Source: Campylorhamphus procurvoides | Lineage: Eukaryota; Chordata; Aves; Passeriformes; Dendrocolaptidae | NCBI GenBank assembly: GCA_013396655.1 | Contig: WBMV01006287.1 | Coordinates: 310,001 to 374,000 of the forward strand | DNA: 64,000 bases | Reading direction: 5' to 3' | The notes under the pieces: model-generated | What the model saw: the letters and a program-made list of their open reading frames with translations, nothing else | Told to the model about the DNA's origin: nothing | Database searches by the model: none | Program-made: the position numbers and the translations under genes | Shown: in pieces, positions 36,701 through 49,003 of the stretch | Position numbering within the stretch: the stretch's first letter is position 1 | Layout of the letters: the number at the start of each line of letters is the position of its first letter

Positions 36701-38495
36701 TCTTTGGTAAAGGTGTTTTCTATATAAACATAAGCGAAATTAATACAGCTCTAAGGACTAAGGATAAAGCAAGGTCCTTTATGAGTAGGATATGGAGATA
36801 ACAGTGCTGTCCAGGACTGAGTGCTTTGGTACAGGCTACAGACATAATCAAGGGTTTTGAGGTAGGTTTATAAGCATGATGGAAAACCAATGCTCTACTG
36901 GACATCTGAACAAGAGATTGTGTGCCAGGGATAGTCACATCCAGTCCCCTGCCTTTATTGGAGCTGTCAGAAAGGTCAAGATATAGCAAAAGATAGAGGT
37001 GTGGGCACAAGGTACTGTTTATGCATGATTACAGAGATCTACCTTAGTGTCCTCTCTTTTCTTGCATTTCATTGAATAATGAATGACTACAGCTGAATTT
37101 TCAAGTCCTGGCAGTTAAGTTAGACCCCTTGAGGTGCAGATCAGATGCAAGTGACTTCCTAATTTTTGCCTCTCGTTCTACAAACAGGAGCAGACAGGAG
37201 TGAGACTTTTTCCTCCAAGGCTGGGTGATAAGGCTGCCCATGCATGTGACCTGGAGCATGCCTGTTGACAGGCAGTGTGAATGGGGTAGCTGTAATCTTC
37301 TAAGTGCTTCTTCTGGAGCCACCCTTGGTTTCTCTGAGTCATTCACCAGTATCCATAACAGCCAGCCATATGTTTTTATTTACTATTAAGATTAATGTGT
37401 CAGATGAAGTAAAAATTATCACTGCTGACCAGCTGACTTTACCTTCAACTGAGCTTCCATCAGAAATGGAATAAAGGTAACCAAAACTTTTTCTTTCCTG
37501 GAGAATGGAAAACATGCTTTCAGGGGAAGATAAATGATTGGAAACCCTTCTTTTACCTTTTTAATTTAGAGTTTTCAGATGACTCTGCATTGCAAAGTCA
37601 GTTTGAGTAAAGCATGTAAATGAAGTCCATCAGCATCTCTTACTGAAGTTTAGAAGTAGAAAGTGCATAAAAGTGACTCAGTGGCACTTTTGTTTCATAC
37701 TGACTCTAGAATTGGCTAAAATAACTTTGCAGAGTAACTCAGGTAAAGTTGTAGCTCTTTGTGAAGAACTACCTGCTCTTTACACAAGAGTGAGCAAAGA
37801 CCAGAGAACAGAAGAGATAACATAAATATGTGCAAGACTTTCCTTTCTCTTTTCCTCTGCAATCTAGACAGACTCAGGGAAGGACCAACAGAGAACATCG
37901 GAAGTAAGGGAGAAGTGGGTAACAAAACATATGTGAAGTAAAAGACACAAAAACAACTGTCTAAAGAAAAAGTACCTAAGTTATATGTTATTTTTATAGA
38001 TTTTTAAAAAATCCCAATATATTAATTTTTTCTTAGTGTCAGAGAATTTCCAAAGAAACATTGAGAACTCTAAGCAATGGGAACGAAGAGAACTACACGT
38101 CTGGCATGCACAGGCAAATAGGTGTAGGGCCAGTTTGGGCTTCAATACCCCACTGGTGTCAACATTGGCTGTCATACAGCAATATGTCTCTGTTGTTAAG
38201 AAAGACTTTCCTGTCACTGTTAAAGAACATCTTATTCAAGATGCTATTTCAAGCTCATTGATTGTATTTAAATTCTGGAATATTCTTTTGAAATACCAAA
38301 ATTTTTCTTAAAATACCCATTTTAATTACATGGTACTGGACTGTATGTTTGTACAGGGTATCTCTAGGGCATTACATTTTACACTCATTGAATAACATGC
38401 TTTTTGTATAAGCAGCTACCTTCTCTTGACAAGCTGTTCGAGTTCATAAGCAAAGTAAAAGCAGAAGCATCGTCGAATGTTTCAAGTGTCTATGG
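33785..38495. other. Unique AT-rich non-coding DNA
   Basis: I recognise no repeat family or gene. The sequence at 34630-34830 is slightly more exon-like in composition but has no clear splice structure. A short tandem (TGTCTTTAAA twice) lies near 36634-36653. Confidence 0.5.
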
Positions 38496-38641
38496 ACAAA
38501 AAACCCCCAAAACAATAAAAAAACCCCAAACCACCACCACCACCACCACCAAACAAAACAAGAAAACCCCCCAAAAAACCAAACAGAAAACCAACCAACC
38601 AACAAACCAAAACAAACAACCACCCCTGCTCCCCCCACCTT
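38496..38641. repeat. A/C-rich low-complexity tract with (CCA)n and (CCAA)n cores
   Basis: Over 145 bp the plus strand is almost free of G and T. It contains AAAACCCC-type blocks, seven CCA/ACC units (38531-38551) and (CCAA)3 (38591-38602). The complementary strand is G/T-only with several G runs and could form G-quadruplexes. The 90-codon frames crossing it are Pro/Thr/Lys- or Trp/Val/Phe-rich translations of the repeat. Confidence 0.95.
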
Positions 38642-39440
38642 TACCTCCAGGAAGTGAGTTTGAAAGTGTGGTAAACTGAAAAGAAAATGAAGACAACCGA
38701 TTGCCCATATCTGAGCTATGCCAATGTAAACCATTTCTGACTACATCCTGACAGGGCAACACTTCCTCAAGCCAATATAAACCAATTTAAAGTTGCTGTA
38801 AACTTGTCCTTTGTCAATGAACTAAACCAAGGTGAGACATATCATGAAAGTAAAGGAATTGGAGCAAAAATTGAGCCAAGTCTGTATGATAGCAGCAATA
38901 CTTGCAGTTTAGAATTCATTTTCCTTTGAGTGTATACTGCTTGAATGGTTCCTGAAATTAAACCTGCCAAACTTTGCTTTACAGTTGAGATTGTGCCATG
39001 AAAGCTAGACCAATAGTTAAAAGGAACTCCAGGAAGTTCACAGCTCTTAGTTGTGCATTTGTTTTTTCCTTCATAGCACTAGAAATTGACTTATAGCAAG
39101 TGAAGTAAGGTAATTAAATTGCAACAATAATATAAAGGAAATGGCATAGAAAATGTACACAAATCACTTCCCTTTTATTTCTTTCTGATCTGTCTGCTTA
39201 ATGACTGAAGTACAATAAGTGGCTGTAACCTAATTAGAAATAAGATAGATGCAGCAAACAGTGCTTGCATTTTGAGGTTGCTAGCAGCTTATTAGTTTCC
39301 TTTAGCTTGTTATTCTACAAGTACATGTTGTTATATGCACAACATATTAAGTTAATTTGAGTTTTACATCTATACTGGGACAAGTTTGTAAAAATTGAAT
39401 GTTCTTAAATATGTTATATAAATGGTACACAAAGGTATCT
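38642..39440. other. Unique non-coding DNA
   Basis: Nothing recognised between the A/C-rich tract and the long CR1. Confidence 0.5.
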
Positions 39441-40641
39441 AGAATCAATCACAGAGCATGTTGAGTTGAAAGGGACCCCACAAGGACCATTGCATCCAAC
39501 CCTTAGCACAGGACCATCCCCAGGAATCACACCATGTGCCTCAGAGTATCATCCAAATGCTTCTTGCACTCTGTCAGGCTTGGTGCTGTGACCACTTTCC
39601 TGGGAATCCTGTTCCAGTGCCCAACCACCCTCTGAGGGAAGAACCCTTTTCTAATACCCAGCCTAAACCTCCCCTGACACAACTTTAGGCCTTTCCCTTG
39701 GGTCCTGTCACTGGCCATAACAGAGAAGAGATTGGTGCCTGCTCCTCCTCTTCCCCTCATGGGGAAGTTGGAACTGCGATGACATCTGAACAGACCAAGT
39801 GACAGCAGCCCCTTGTATGGCTTCCCGTCAGGACCCCTTCCCATCTTCATTTCCCTCCTTTGGGCACTCTATAATGTCTAAATGTCCTTCTTACGTTGCA
39901 GTGCCCAAAACTGCACACAATACTCAAGCTGAGGCTGCCCCAGTGCAGAGCAGAGTGGGACAATCCCCTTCCTCACCCAGCTGGCGATGCTGTGCCTGAT
40001 GCCCCCCAGGACTGGCCCCTCCTGGCTGCCAGAGCACTGCTGACTCAGATTCAACTTACCATCCACCAGGACCCTCAAGTCCCTCTCCAAGGGATTGCTT
40101 TCCAACATCTCGTTCTTCTGTCAGTCTATACATCCAGGGTTCCTCTGTCCCAGGTGTAGTCTGGCACTTTCCCTTGTTGAACTTCATATGGTTGGTGATT
40201 GCCCAGCTCTCTATATTGTTGAGGTCTCTCTTCAGGCACTCCCTGCCTTCGAGGGAGTCAACAGCTCCTCCCAGTTTTGTGTCATCTGCAAACTTGTTTA
40301 GTGTCCCTTCAAGTCCTGTGTAGTTCTTGTTATGAAGATCTGGTAGAGCTCAGGGCCCAAGATGGAGCTGTGCTGAACCCCACTGGTGACAGGTCACCAG
40401 TCTGATGTCACCACATTCTCTGTTATCCTCTGTGCTCAGCCTGTGAGGCAGTTTTTCACCTACCACACAATGGGTTTGTCTGGAAGGATTTTGTGAGAAA
40501 CAGTATTGAAAGCTTTACTGAAATCCAAAAAGATTATGTCAACTGGCTTTCCTAGATCAGTTAGATGTGTTACCCTGCCATAGAATGAAATCAGATTCAA
40601 CAAGCAGGACCTTCTCCTCATGAAGTCATGCTGGCTGTGAC

Positions 40642-40976
40642 NNNNNNNNNNNNNNNNNNNNNNNNNNNNNNNNNNNNNNNNNNNNNNNNNNNNNNNNNNN
40701 NNNNNNNNNNNNNNNNNNNNNNNNNNNNNNNNNNNNNNNNNNNNNNNNNNNNNNNNNNNNNNNNNNNNNNNNNNNNNNNNNNNNNNNNNNNNNNNNNNNN
40801 NNNNNNNNNNNNNNNNNNNNNNNNNNNNNNNNNNNNNNNNNNNNNNNNNNNNNNNNNNNNNNNNNNNNNNNNNNNNNNNNNNNNNNNNNNNNNNNNNNNN
40901 NNNNNNNNNNNNNNNNNNNNNNNNNNNNNNNNNNNNNNNNNNNNNNNNNNNNNNNNNNNNNNNNNNNNNNNNNNNN
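40642..40976. other. Assembly gap (335 N) inside the CR1 reverse transcriptase
   Basis: There are 335 undetermined bases. The flanks are the end of the pre-RT linker (41.0 kb side) and the early RT region preceding a FLDFSKAF-like block (40.6 kb side). The missing part of a CR1 reverse transcriptase between these points would be roughly 100-115 codons, so the estimated gap is about the length expected for an uninterrupted element. Confidence 0.95.
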
Positions 40977-41334
40977 GCACAATTTCAGAGTTAGGTGGGA
41001 GTAGATTATTCTCCCAGTCACTGTCCTCCAGCTCAGGGCACTGAGACCCCCTTGGTCCATCATCTGTGTTGAAGACAGAGGTAAAGGAAGCATTAAACAC
41101 CTCTGCCTTGTCTCCATTTGTAAGGTGACCATCCTTATCCTGTAGTGGACTGATGTTATTTCTGTACTACCTATGGCCATTAATATATTTGGAAAAAACC
41201 TTTTTATGTCCCTCACATTTCTTGCCATTTTCAACTCCAGATGAGTTTCGGCCACATGAATTTTCTCCCTACAGCAGTAAGCTACATCTCTAAATTCTTC
41301 CAATGTCACTTGACCTTGTTTCCCCTGGGTATAC

Positions 41335-41798
41335 ACCTTGCTTTTTTGCCTTATTTCCAAGAGAGGATTCCTGCAGCCAAGCCACCCTACTGCCTCTTCT
41401 GTTTGACTTCTAACATTTGGGAATTGCCTGCTCTTGTGTCCTTAGGAAGAGGTATTCGAAAAGTGACCAGCACTGTGTACTCCAACATTTGCAGAAATGT
41501 TTTCCCCTGATTTACTAAGTCCCTGAGCAGCCTGAAATCTGCTCTCTTCATGTCCAGAGCTGAGGTTTACCTGTAGCTTTTCCTTCTGTCAACAAAGATT
41601 TTAAACTCTATCATTTCATAGTCTCTGTGGCCAAGATGGCCAGCAATCTCCCCTTCACTCATGAGATCCACTCTGTTGACTAGCAGCTCAAGGGGGGCAT
41701 ATTTCTGAATTGGCTCCCTTAGGACCTCTTTCATAAAGTTGTTGTCCAGGCTTTTTGGGACTTTTCTGGTCCAGGTTGAATCAGTCTGTTAATTTCTA
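41335..41798 (+). repeat. Direct duplication B, copy 1 (464 bp)
   Basis: This segment matches 41800-42263 at an offset of 465 with one mismatch found by eye (C at 41761, A at 42226). It lies wholly within the CR1 ORF2 linker, where the family has this segment once. A single N separates the copies. Confidence 0.96.
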
Positions 41799-41799
41799 N
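41799..41799. other. Single-N contig junction
   Basis: One N lies exactly between the two 464-bp copies, the same structure as at 33007. Confidence 0.9.
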
Positions 41800-42263
41800 A
41801 CCTTGCTTTTTTGCCTTATTTCCAAGAGAGGATTCCTGCAGCCAAGCCACCCTACTGCCTCTTCTGTTTGACTTCTAACATTTGGGAATTGCCTGCTCTT
41901 GTGTCCTTAGGAAGAGGTATTCGAAAAGTGACCAGCACTGTGTACTCCAACATTTGCAGAAATGTTTTCCCCTGATTTACTAAGTCCCTGAGCAGCCTGA
42001 AATCTGCTCTCTTCATGTCCAGAGCTGAGGTTTACCTGTAGCTTTTCCTTCTGTCAACAAAGATTTTAAACTCTATCATTTCATAGTCTCTGTGGCCAAG
42101 ATGGCCAGCAATCTCCCCTTCACTCATGAGATCCACTCTGTTGACTAGCAGCTCAAGGGGGGCATATTTCTGAATTGGCTCCCTTAGGACCTCTTTCATA
42201 AAGTTGTTGTCCAGGCTTTTTGGGAATTTTCTGGTCCAGGTTGAATCAGTCTGTTAATTTCTA
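41800..42263 (+). repeat. Direct duplication B, copy 2 (464 bp)
   Basis: This is the second copy of 41335-41798. The endonuclease-coding part of the CR1 continues directly beyond 42263. Confidence 0.96.
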
Positions 42264-42770
42264 GCACATTGAAGTCCCTCATAAGGACAAAGGCAGTTGA
42301 CTTGAAAATGTCCCTTAGTTCTTCCAAGAACAATTTTTCAGTGTCATAGTCCTGGCTGGATGGTCTATAGCAGTCTCCCATATTGACATTCACATTATTT
42401 GTTTGTCCCTTGATTCTTGTCCAGAGGCTCTCAACTGTGCCATTGCCAACTGTGAGCTCCACACATTCTAGCCCTTCTATGCCACCCCCAGTCTCTTCTG
42501 CCCCGCCTATCCCTCCTGAAGAACCTGTAACTATCCAACAGAACGCTCCAACAATAGGACTCATCCTATCAAGTTTCCTTTATGCCAGTGATGTCAAATC
42601 TCTGGGACAGGGCCAAAGCTCTGAACAACTTGTGTTTGTTCCTTATGCTGTGTGCATCAGAGTAGAAACATTTCAGGTGTGGTACATCAAAGCCAATACC
42701 TTGTGAAGTAGATTGAGGGATCCTGTTAGTGCTCCTTTCTTGAGGTTTTGGCACACCATCGCAATCCTTG

Positions 42771-43369
42771 GAAAAACAAAATAAAGTGTTCTAGTTGGTC
42801 TGCCAGTCAAATATTACTGAAGTACTTTTATTAGAAAAGAATTGCATAGTTCTCATTGTTGTCGCCCAGAATTGCTGTAGAGATTTTGCAGTCTGTCTAG
42901 GAAGTAAACTAACTCAATTCTAAAAAAAATAATTTTTTTAAGTTATAAATAAATTAAATTGAAAAACTTGCGTGGAGATGCAGAAGTATCAGTCTGGGAA
43001 AAATTTTTGATCATATTGTGTTCTGTGTTGTTAATAAAATTCAAATTTTCTCAGTTAATAATTTCTTTTAATTAATCTTCTAATTAAAAAGCTGTGAGAG
43101 TTATATTGTGTTATCTGTTTATTTGTCATAAATCATTCTATTTTGTCTTGAAGATTGAGTTAAAAATTTCAACTAATTAATATTGGAAAAATATATCTGG
43201 ACGATTCAGAAATTGTTACATGGGACAATGATCAATATTAAGCTCTTGTTTTTAAAAGAAAAGAAATTAAGTACACCATAAAAATGGGACCAATGCCTTT
43301 TTATCTATAATAGTTTAGACCTATACTATAATTTTGCAGTCTTGTCTGGTATATCTAAGATACTTTTCT
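42771..43369. other. Very AT-rich unique DNA
   Basis: No gene or repeat family is recognised. TTAATTAAT-type stretches are frequent. Confidence 0.5.
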
Positions 43370-43470
43370 GTGGCACTTGAAGACATGATTATGGGCTTGG
43401 TGGTGCTGGGTTAACCATTAGACTTGATGATCTTAGAAGCTTATTCCACACTAAATGATTTTATAATTAA
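43370..43470 (+). mobile_element. CR1 LINE tail fragment, plus strand
   Basis: About 100 bp match the last part of a CR1 3' UTR: TGTGGCACTTGAAGACATG, then GGGCTTGGTGGTGCTGGGTT, then TAGACTTGATGATCTTAGAAG, ending near AAATGATTTTATA. This 3' UTR type (TGTGGCACTT...) also occurs at 58498-58620 and differs from the AGCAACTTGGTCTAGTGG type. It is a very short, decayed copy. Confidence 0.85.
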
Positions 43471-46400
43471 TTTTGATCCTTTTCTCAGTCATTAAGAATG
43501 CAAGAAATGCTGTTTTCTTCACAAAATTTAACTCGTTTATGCTCACACCAGCCATGTTATATCAAACCTCTACACCTTGGGGTGGTGACTTTAAGGAGTG
43601 GACTGTGTGAGTAATTATTAATTGATAGTAGAACACAGTATTCTTTAATGAAGTGACCAAATCTTGGAATAATTTCAGAGGTGATTGTGGTTATAGTGAT
43701 AATATGTGGTGGAATGTCCTCAAATAAAGTATCCTGTGGATAAACAACCTGTTTTGGTGACTTGTTAAGTTAGGAAGACTAGGGATAGAAAGTAGAAAAT
43801 AGAAATACATCATCGAGGATGGACATAGATGAATCAGGATTAATTTCAGAACGTTCTGGCAGTTCAGTCTTTCTCACAAAAAAACACATTATTGGAATTA
43901 TATGAAATCATTAAGCTTATGGGTAAAAAAAAAAGAAAAATAACAGTATTTTTTAAACTAAACATTCAGTCTGAGACTGTACTACCTCCAGTTGTGCAAT
44001 TCCCACTAACTTTAGTCCTGCTGTGGACTGAAGGCAGGGCAGTACGTAATCTCTTACTGTCACTGCAGTGTAGTAGTGCTGTTAAGTACTGGTTCACTCA
44101 AAGTCCTTCCAGCATTTCCTGTGGAATATATACCTGGTCTCTAAAACACACTTCACTGCAGGCTGATATACTGTCAACCTCCTGAGGAGTCATTATTATC
44201 TATCACTTCAATGATCTGCTGATAATGGGGATGTATCACTTACGTGTCTAATGGGTCTGAAAGAAACAGGTCTATGAAAATTACACCACGTCTGCAGAAA
44301 ATGGCAGGGACTCAGTGGGAGTACCTGCAGACTCCCCAAGAGCCTTGGGGGCTGTTATTATGCATGAAGAATATTAAAAGTCTTTAAATGAGAAAGTCTG
44401 TTATAATCTCCTTCATTAATCAATGAAAAATCAAACATGCCAAATCTGAACACCATGTCGTCTAGACAATGGTAGGCACAATTGAGGCTTTTTTTCTAAC
44501 ATTTGCTAAAGGTTGGTTGATTTCAGCACAACATTACAGGGCCCTGTGAACTGAACGGGTGTTTTTCCACTTGGATTTGACTCTTGGTCTTTACATTTTA
44601 TCAGCTTTGTAGCAGGCTGTTTTTATACATGTACAAGAGCTGTGCACAGCATGGGTGAGCTAAGGACAGAGCAACAAACCTCAGCTCTGAGTTTCCTAGT
44701 TGCTCTTAAAGCACTAGTGTTGTCTTAACATCCTTTCCTATTTTATGACCGTGGAGCCACAGACAGAAATATAAATACGTCTGTCTTTGATAAATTAAAA
44801 TCTTAACAGGTGTGTGAATCCTTGCCAAGATAGTTATGAACTGGTCAGCATATATTGCTTGTACTTGGAAGTGGTACATTAGAGAACGGTTTCACTGTTT
44901 TATAAATAGATGGATTTGGCATTTCTGCAATCATCTGCAGAGGATAAGAAAGCAATAAATGGATAAAAGTAACTATAGATCATGTTTCAGAGTCTGGTAG
45001 ATGAAATTAGTTGATCCCACAATATGTTAATTCCTGTCATTAACTTTTCTAATCTTTTGTGTCATTTTTGGTTCAATAGGAGCATCAGAGATCCGAAAGA
45101 TGTTCTAGTGCTCTGGGTGCTAGTCCTAGACCTCACAGACTCCGGATCAGTTTCCTTGACTGCCACAGACTTCCTAAATGACCTTGTACAAGCTTCTTAA
45201 TCTGGTTGACATCCAAAAAAGCACTTAGGAACCTAAAGCGTAACTCAAGCTTATTTTAAGCATCTTTGTTCAAGAAAGTGCTCTATGAAAACTCAGCCAG
45301 CTTAGGTGCCTGAGAGGATGCGGATGCCAGTTTTGTCTAGGAAAGAAAAGATAGAAAAAGATCATTTAAATGTATTCAAAGGCACCACTCAGATGGGCTG
45401 AGAATAGAGGTAAGCTCATTTGGAGTCTATTTAGAAAAGACATTTACAGTTATGTCCCTAAAGGTCTGCTCTGCTAGGTGTCCTCTGTGTGTCAGGCATG
45501 TATAGAATCTTGAATTCAGCACAAAGTATGGCAATTTTGGTAACATGTATGTATATATTTTAGAAGCTTGAAAGAAGAATCTCCAGTTATCCATCTCTTA
45601 TATCATTCCAGTGGATATAATGCTTGGAGAAGTGGGAGGAAATGGTCCATGCATAATTCTGGCTACTAAAAAAAGAAATATTGTGCCTTGCAATTTTCCT
45701 TTCCCCTGCTCTTCCCTTTGTTCTCTAGCAGGGACTGTTTTGCATGTCTACAGTTCCTGAATGGCCAAGTATCTTAGGATCACATTAATGAGACTAGGCG
45801 TTTTTACCTACTTGATTATGTCACAGAGTCACTTGCTTCCCTCATTTCTAGGCTCCTTTCAGTATGTGTCATTTAAAATTTGCTACCTTTTACTGTGGTC
45901 TTCTGTGTGATTAGAGCAGACAAGAGTTTTCTCTATTGTGGAAGTTGTGTTGTTGTGCAGAAAGGGCAATCAAAGTTCACAAAAGGAGAAATGTCTGTGG
46001 TTAGAAGGCAGAGCTCTTGGTTCTGCTTTCTGCTTCCACAAAAAAGTGTTTATCCATTTTACCCAACAACTATACTGCAACGTGTGGAAACTGCCTCTTG
46101 GTAGGGACTATCTAATCACAGCTCTTACTGGGTTAGACCTATTTCTGATTGTACTTCTCTGCTCCTCTCTGAGGTGAACTTTGGGAACAGAGTTCATATT
46201 TAGACTACGTCTATTGCTCATTTATGTACAAGAGCCCTTATCTCTTCTTTCTGATGACCACAGACTATTAGCCAAACCTTGTTTTACCTGCTCCCTGTTC
46301 TGGTGGGTTATCCTCTATGTCCTTTTCATCTTTTCCCTCACTGTCAGTTTGGTAATTAAGAAATCTTAAAAAATTTGAGACATGAGTTTAAAATCTTCAG

Positions 46401-48399
46401 ATTTAGGAGGGCTTAAAGTCTGGAACTCTCACTTTCCAGGCAGATGTGCCACAAACATTTGCCTGCTGCCACCTTGTTGAGTCCTCTTCTACCTTTGTAA
46501 AAATTCCTTGTTATGTATCTGAGTATTTGCTTCAGATGTCTTAGTCTGGTTGCAGATTTTCAGCTCTGAACCTGCAGAGATACAAAACTCACAGATGCCT
46601 CTAGGTAGAGTAGGCAGGATTTGATAAAACCTTCAAATTTATCTTTTGTGTTCACGTCTGTGAATCCCATTCTAACCGTTAGATCTGCTGTTCATTATAT
46701 TGAAGACCTGACTCTGGGAACTGTATGTTGAGGCTAGTTACTGAGTTATGATTATTTTCCTCTGTCTCAGAGGTTTTGGTTTGTAAAATGAGAATGGGAT
46801 AACTTGCACTAACAGTAACTTGTGTGACTGCGTTTTGAAGTAAGACAGTGGAATTTAAGCATAATATGCTACTTGACTATCAAAGTAACAGGGACTATGC
46901 AAGAAGGAAGGATAGTCCATTGAAATTGAGAGAGCTGCATTTAACGTAGATCATAAAGTAGAAGCCCTTTCTTTCTCCTTCCAAGCATTTCTTGGTCTAA
47001 TATGGAATCAATGGAACTCAATCAAGGTTCTGGTGAGAGCAAGATGTTTACTGCATGAGTCTTATAAGTGATCTGAAAAGAGTGAACTGGTCTGAACAGG
47101 TATTTTTAAAAGCTCATCTTTCTGGCCACCACGTTTTTTTAATGCCCTTGTCTTGCTTCTAATACCATTTTTCTATCATGTGGTGCATTCCTTTAGATAC
47201 GTTTATGTTGGAGTAATTGTCATTTATATTCAGAGACTTGCATGAGCACTCAACTTATGGGCAGGTACCTGCAGCAGAATGGGACTCAGGGTGAGTTTCA
47301 CCACTGGGGTGCTTATCAAGGTTTCTGACTGTATTTTGCAGGTGTACTTGAACTTCAGTTTTCTGTAGATGCATTTATAATGAGGCATATTTGTCTATCT
47401 CTGCTTAGCTACTGTGGTTGCTTCAGACTATCACCACTTAATGGGGCCCAAAGGGGTTTTTGTGTGGTGCCTCCCAGATTTAGAGTAAACAAAAGAAGTA
47501 ATCTTTCCCCCCCAACACTGAGTAAAAACCAGAGATTTTTGGCTAAAATTTACAGATCCAAAGCATATCACACATTTTCATAACGTGTTTGCTCATAATA
47601 GCATATCATATACACACAGAAACTTTGAAATTAGACTGAACGAAAGGCCAGGAAACATTCTTTGGGGAACTAGGCTGCACTGGCAGAAGTAGCTCATCTA
47701 ATAGTCATTTTCCATTTGTAATGTCCATGAATCACAATTCCAACCCACATATCTTAGACACCAGTATTTCCAAACTACTTGGCAAATGTATGCCCACACT
47801 GAAATACATTTCATTAGGAATGTCAGTGGACTAAGGTGATTTCAGGATTAAATCACATGAGAGAACAGAAAATATTTTCTTTATGCATTGTGTTCTAGCC
47901 AAAACACTACGGTCTTGCATTAAGATAACAGAAGTTATTAGTCTTATGAGAGTTTTGGAATGAAGGTTGGTAAATGTGGAACATTCATTCTAATACCCTT
48001 TATTTTCTAAGAGATTCTTCTTTATATGAAAATGTGAATGCAATATTTTAATCTATTTTTTCTTTGGATGATTTGTTTTGATTTGGAGATCAAATGGCTT
48101 CAAATCATCATATAAATTTTAGAAACCATATTTCTTATAATTTTCAACCCATAATTTATCTATAATATTACAGAATGCATGTGAATTGTGATTTAGCAAA
48201 ATTGTGACCAGATTGCTCTATCCATTAATTTTTACTAAAAGAGATAAAAAAACCTTTGGGCACAACTGCAGACTAGATATCAGACTCAGTGCTAATTGTT
48301 TATGTGTCTGTATACTCAGAGGGAGAAGAGTATTTGCAGATCACTTGGATCATCCTTACAGCTAATGACTTGCTGTCTTAAAATTCCTGTTTCTTTCAG

Positions 48400-48453
48400 T
48401 GGAGGCTGTAAAAACCATTCAGGCAATTGGTCTGATGCAATATGCAAAATCAG
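48400..48453 (+). other. Possible 54-bp microexon-like segment
   Basis: It is preceded by TTCCTGTTTCTTTCAG, a good acceptor, and followed by CAG|GTTAGA. One frame is open across it (GGCKNHSGNWSDAICKI) and contains two Cys and an N-glycosylation motif (NWS). The length is a multiple of three. I do not recognise the protein, and matches this short arise by chance. Confidence 0.13.
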
Positions 48454-48783
48454 GTTAGATGGGACACCTCCTATTCCCAGAACTTTATGCTTTTGCAGGA
48501 TACTTGCAGCACATGAATTTATGAAGTGGAGAGGCTTTACATGCTAAGTGTTCTCTGAAACAAGTGGAAAGTCTAACTGACAAGGGCACATGCCATAATG
48601 ACACCACAAACAAAGAATATGTCTTAAAGATATAGTTTCTTCTGTAGCTTCCTCTGTGGTGATCTCAGTTTATATTACAGATGAGATTAACCCTCTCCTT
48701 TAAATAGAGACCTGGAACAGATCTTCAACTGGTGCAAACCACAGTGAAGCTCCATTTGAGAGTGCTGGAGTGATGCTACTTAC

Positions 48784-49003
48784 CTTGGCTGAGGGTCTGT
48801 TCCATCTGTTGTTGTTTAACTGTAGACAGAATGACATCTCTTTGTTTGACAGCTACCAGAGAGATAATCATAGCAGGCATATCTCTCTCTGGAGATGGAA
48901 CTGTGCCCAGGTTATCAGTATTCAGATATATCATTAGATTAACTTTGAGCTTGGAAGCTGGGAGTTGTATTCTGTAGATTTTCTTTCTCCCAGTACTGTA
49001 CAA
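48784..49003 (-). other. Exon-like open segment with perfect splice donor, identity unknown
   Basis: On the minus strand a frame is open for more than 70 codons (including KLKVNLMIYLNTDNLGTV, MPAMIISLVAVKQRDVIL and VKQQQMEQTLSQ). It ends at AAG|GTAAGTA (donor GT at 48783-48782), a consensus donor, with the stop lying just inside the putative intron. The 5' edge is unclear: TCATTCTGTCTACAG at about 48820 would give a 36-bp exon, and another AG further up would give about 190-220 bp. The composition looks more protein-like than other open frames here, but I recognise no family. Confidence 0.22.

Larger units (their letters stand above)
39530..42754 (-). pseudogene. CR1 ORF2 remnant (endonuclease-reverse transcriptase), broken
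   Basis: The protein would nick target DNA and reverse-transcribe the element's own RNA. Pieces in order on the minus strand are as follows. The endonuclease N-terminus (42569-42754) includes CFYSDAHSIRNKH and FDITGIKET. The endonuclease middle (42270-42564, shifted frame) includes VESLWTRIKGQT, YRPSSQDYDTEKLF and FVLMRDFNVLEI. The pre-RT linker (41040-41360) includes KQGQVTLEEFRDVAYCCREK and FNASFTSVFN. The N gap follows. The RT palm (about 40160-40620) has a conserved FADDTKLGGAVD box at about 40256-40294. The C-terminal region (39530-40108) includes LEYCVQFWAL and RFRLGIRKGFFPQRVVGHW. Changes of frame and internal stops separate these blocks, so no functional protein can be made. The catalytic FADD box itself is intact. 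Confidence 0.9.
39441..42770 (-). mobile_element. Long CR1 LINE with most of ORF2, minus strand
   Basis: This is the largest mobile element in the window. Read from 42770 down to 39441 it gives the start of ORF2, the endonuclease, the linker, the reverse transcriptase, the C-terminal region and the 3' UTR. The apparent 3.3 kb includes a 464-bp duplicated segment that is probably artefactual, leaving about 2.9 kb. ORF1 and the 5' UTR are not recognisable, so it is 5'-truncated just before ORF2. Frameshifts and stops make it inactive. The 3' end is the usual CR1 short tail without poly(A). A 335-N gap falls inside the reverse-transcriptase part. Confidence 0.93.

Noticed and set aside
39896..40301. 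Plus-strand open frames across the CR1 region
   Set aside because: The element's coding sense is the minus strand. These plus-strand frames are shadows of ORF2.
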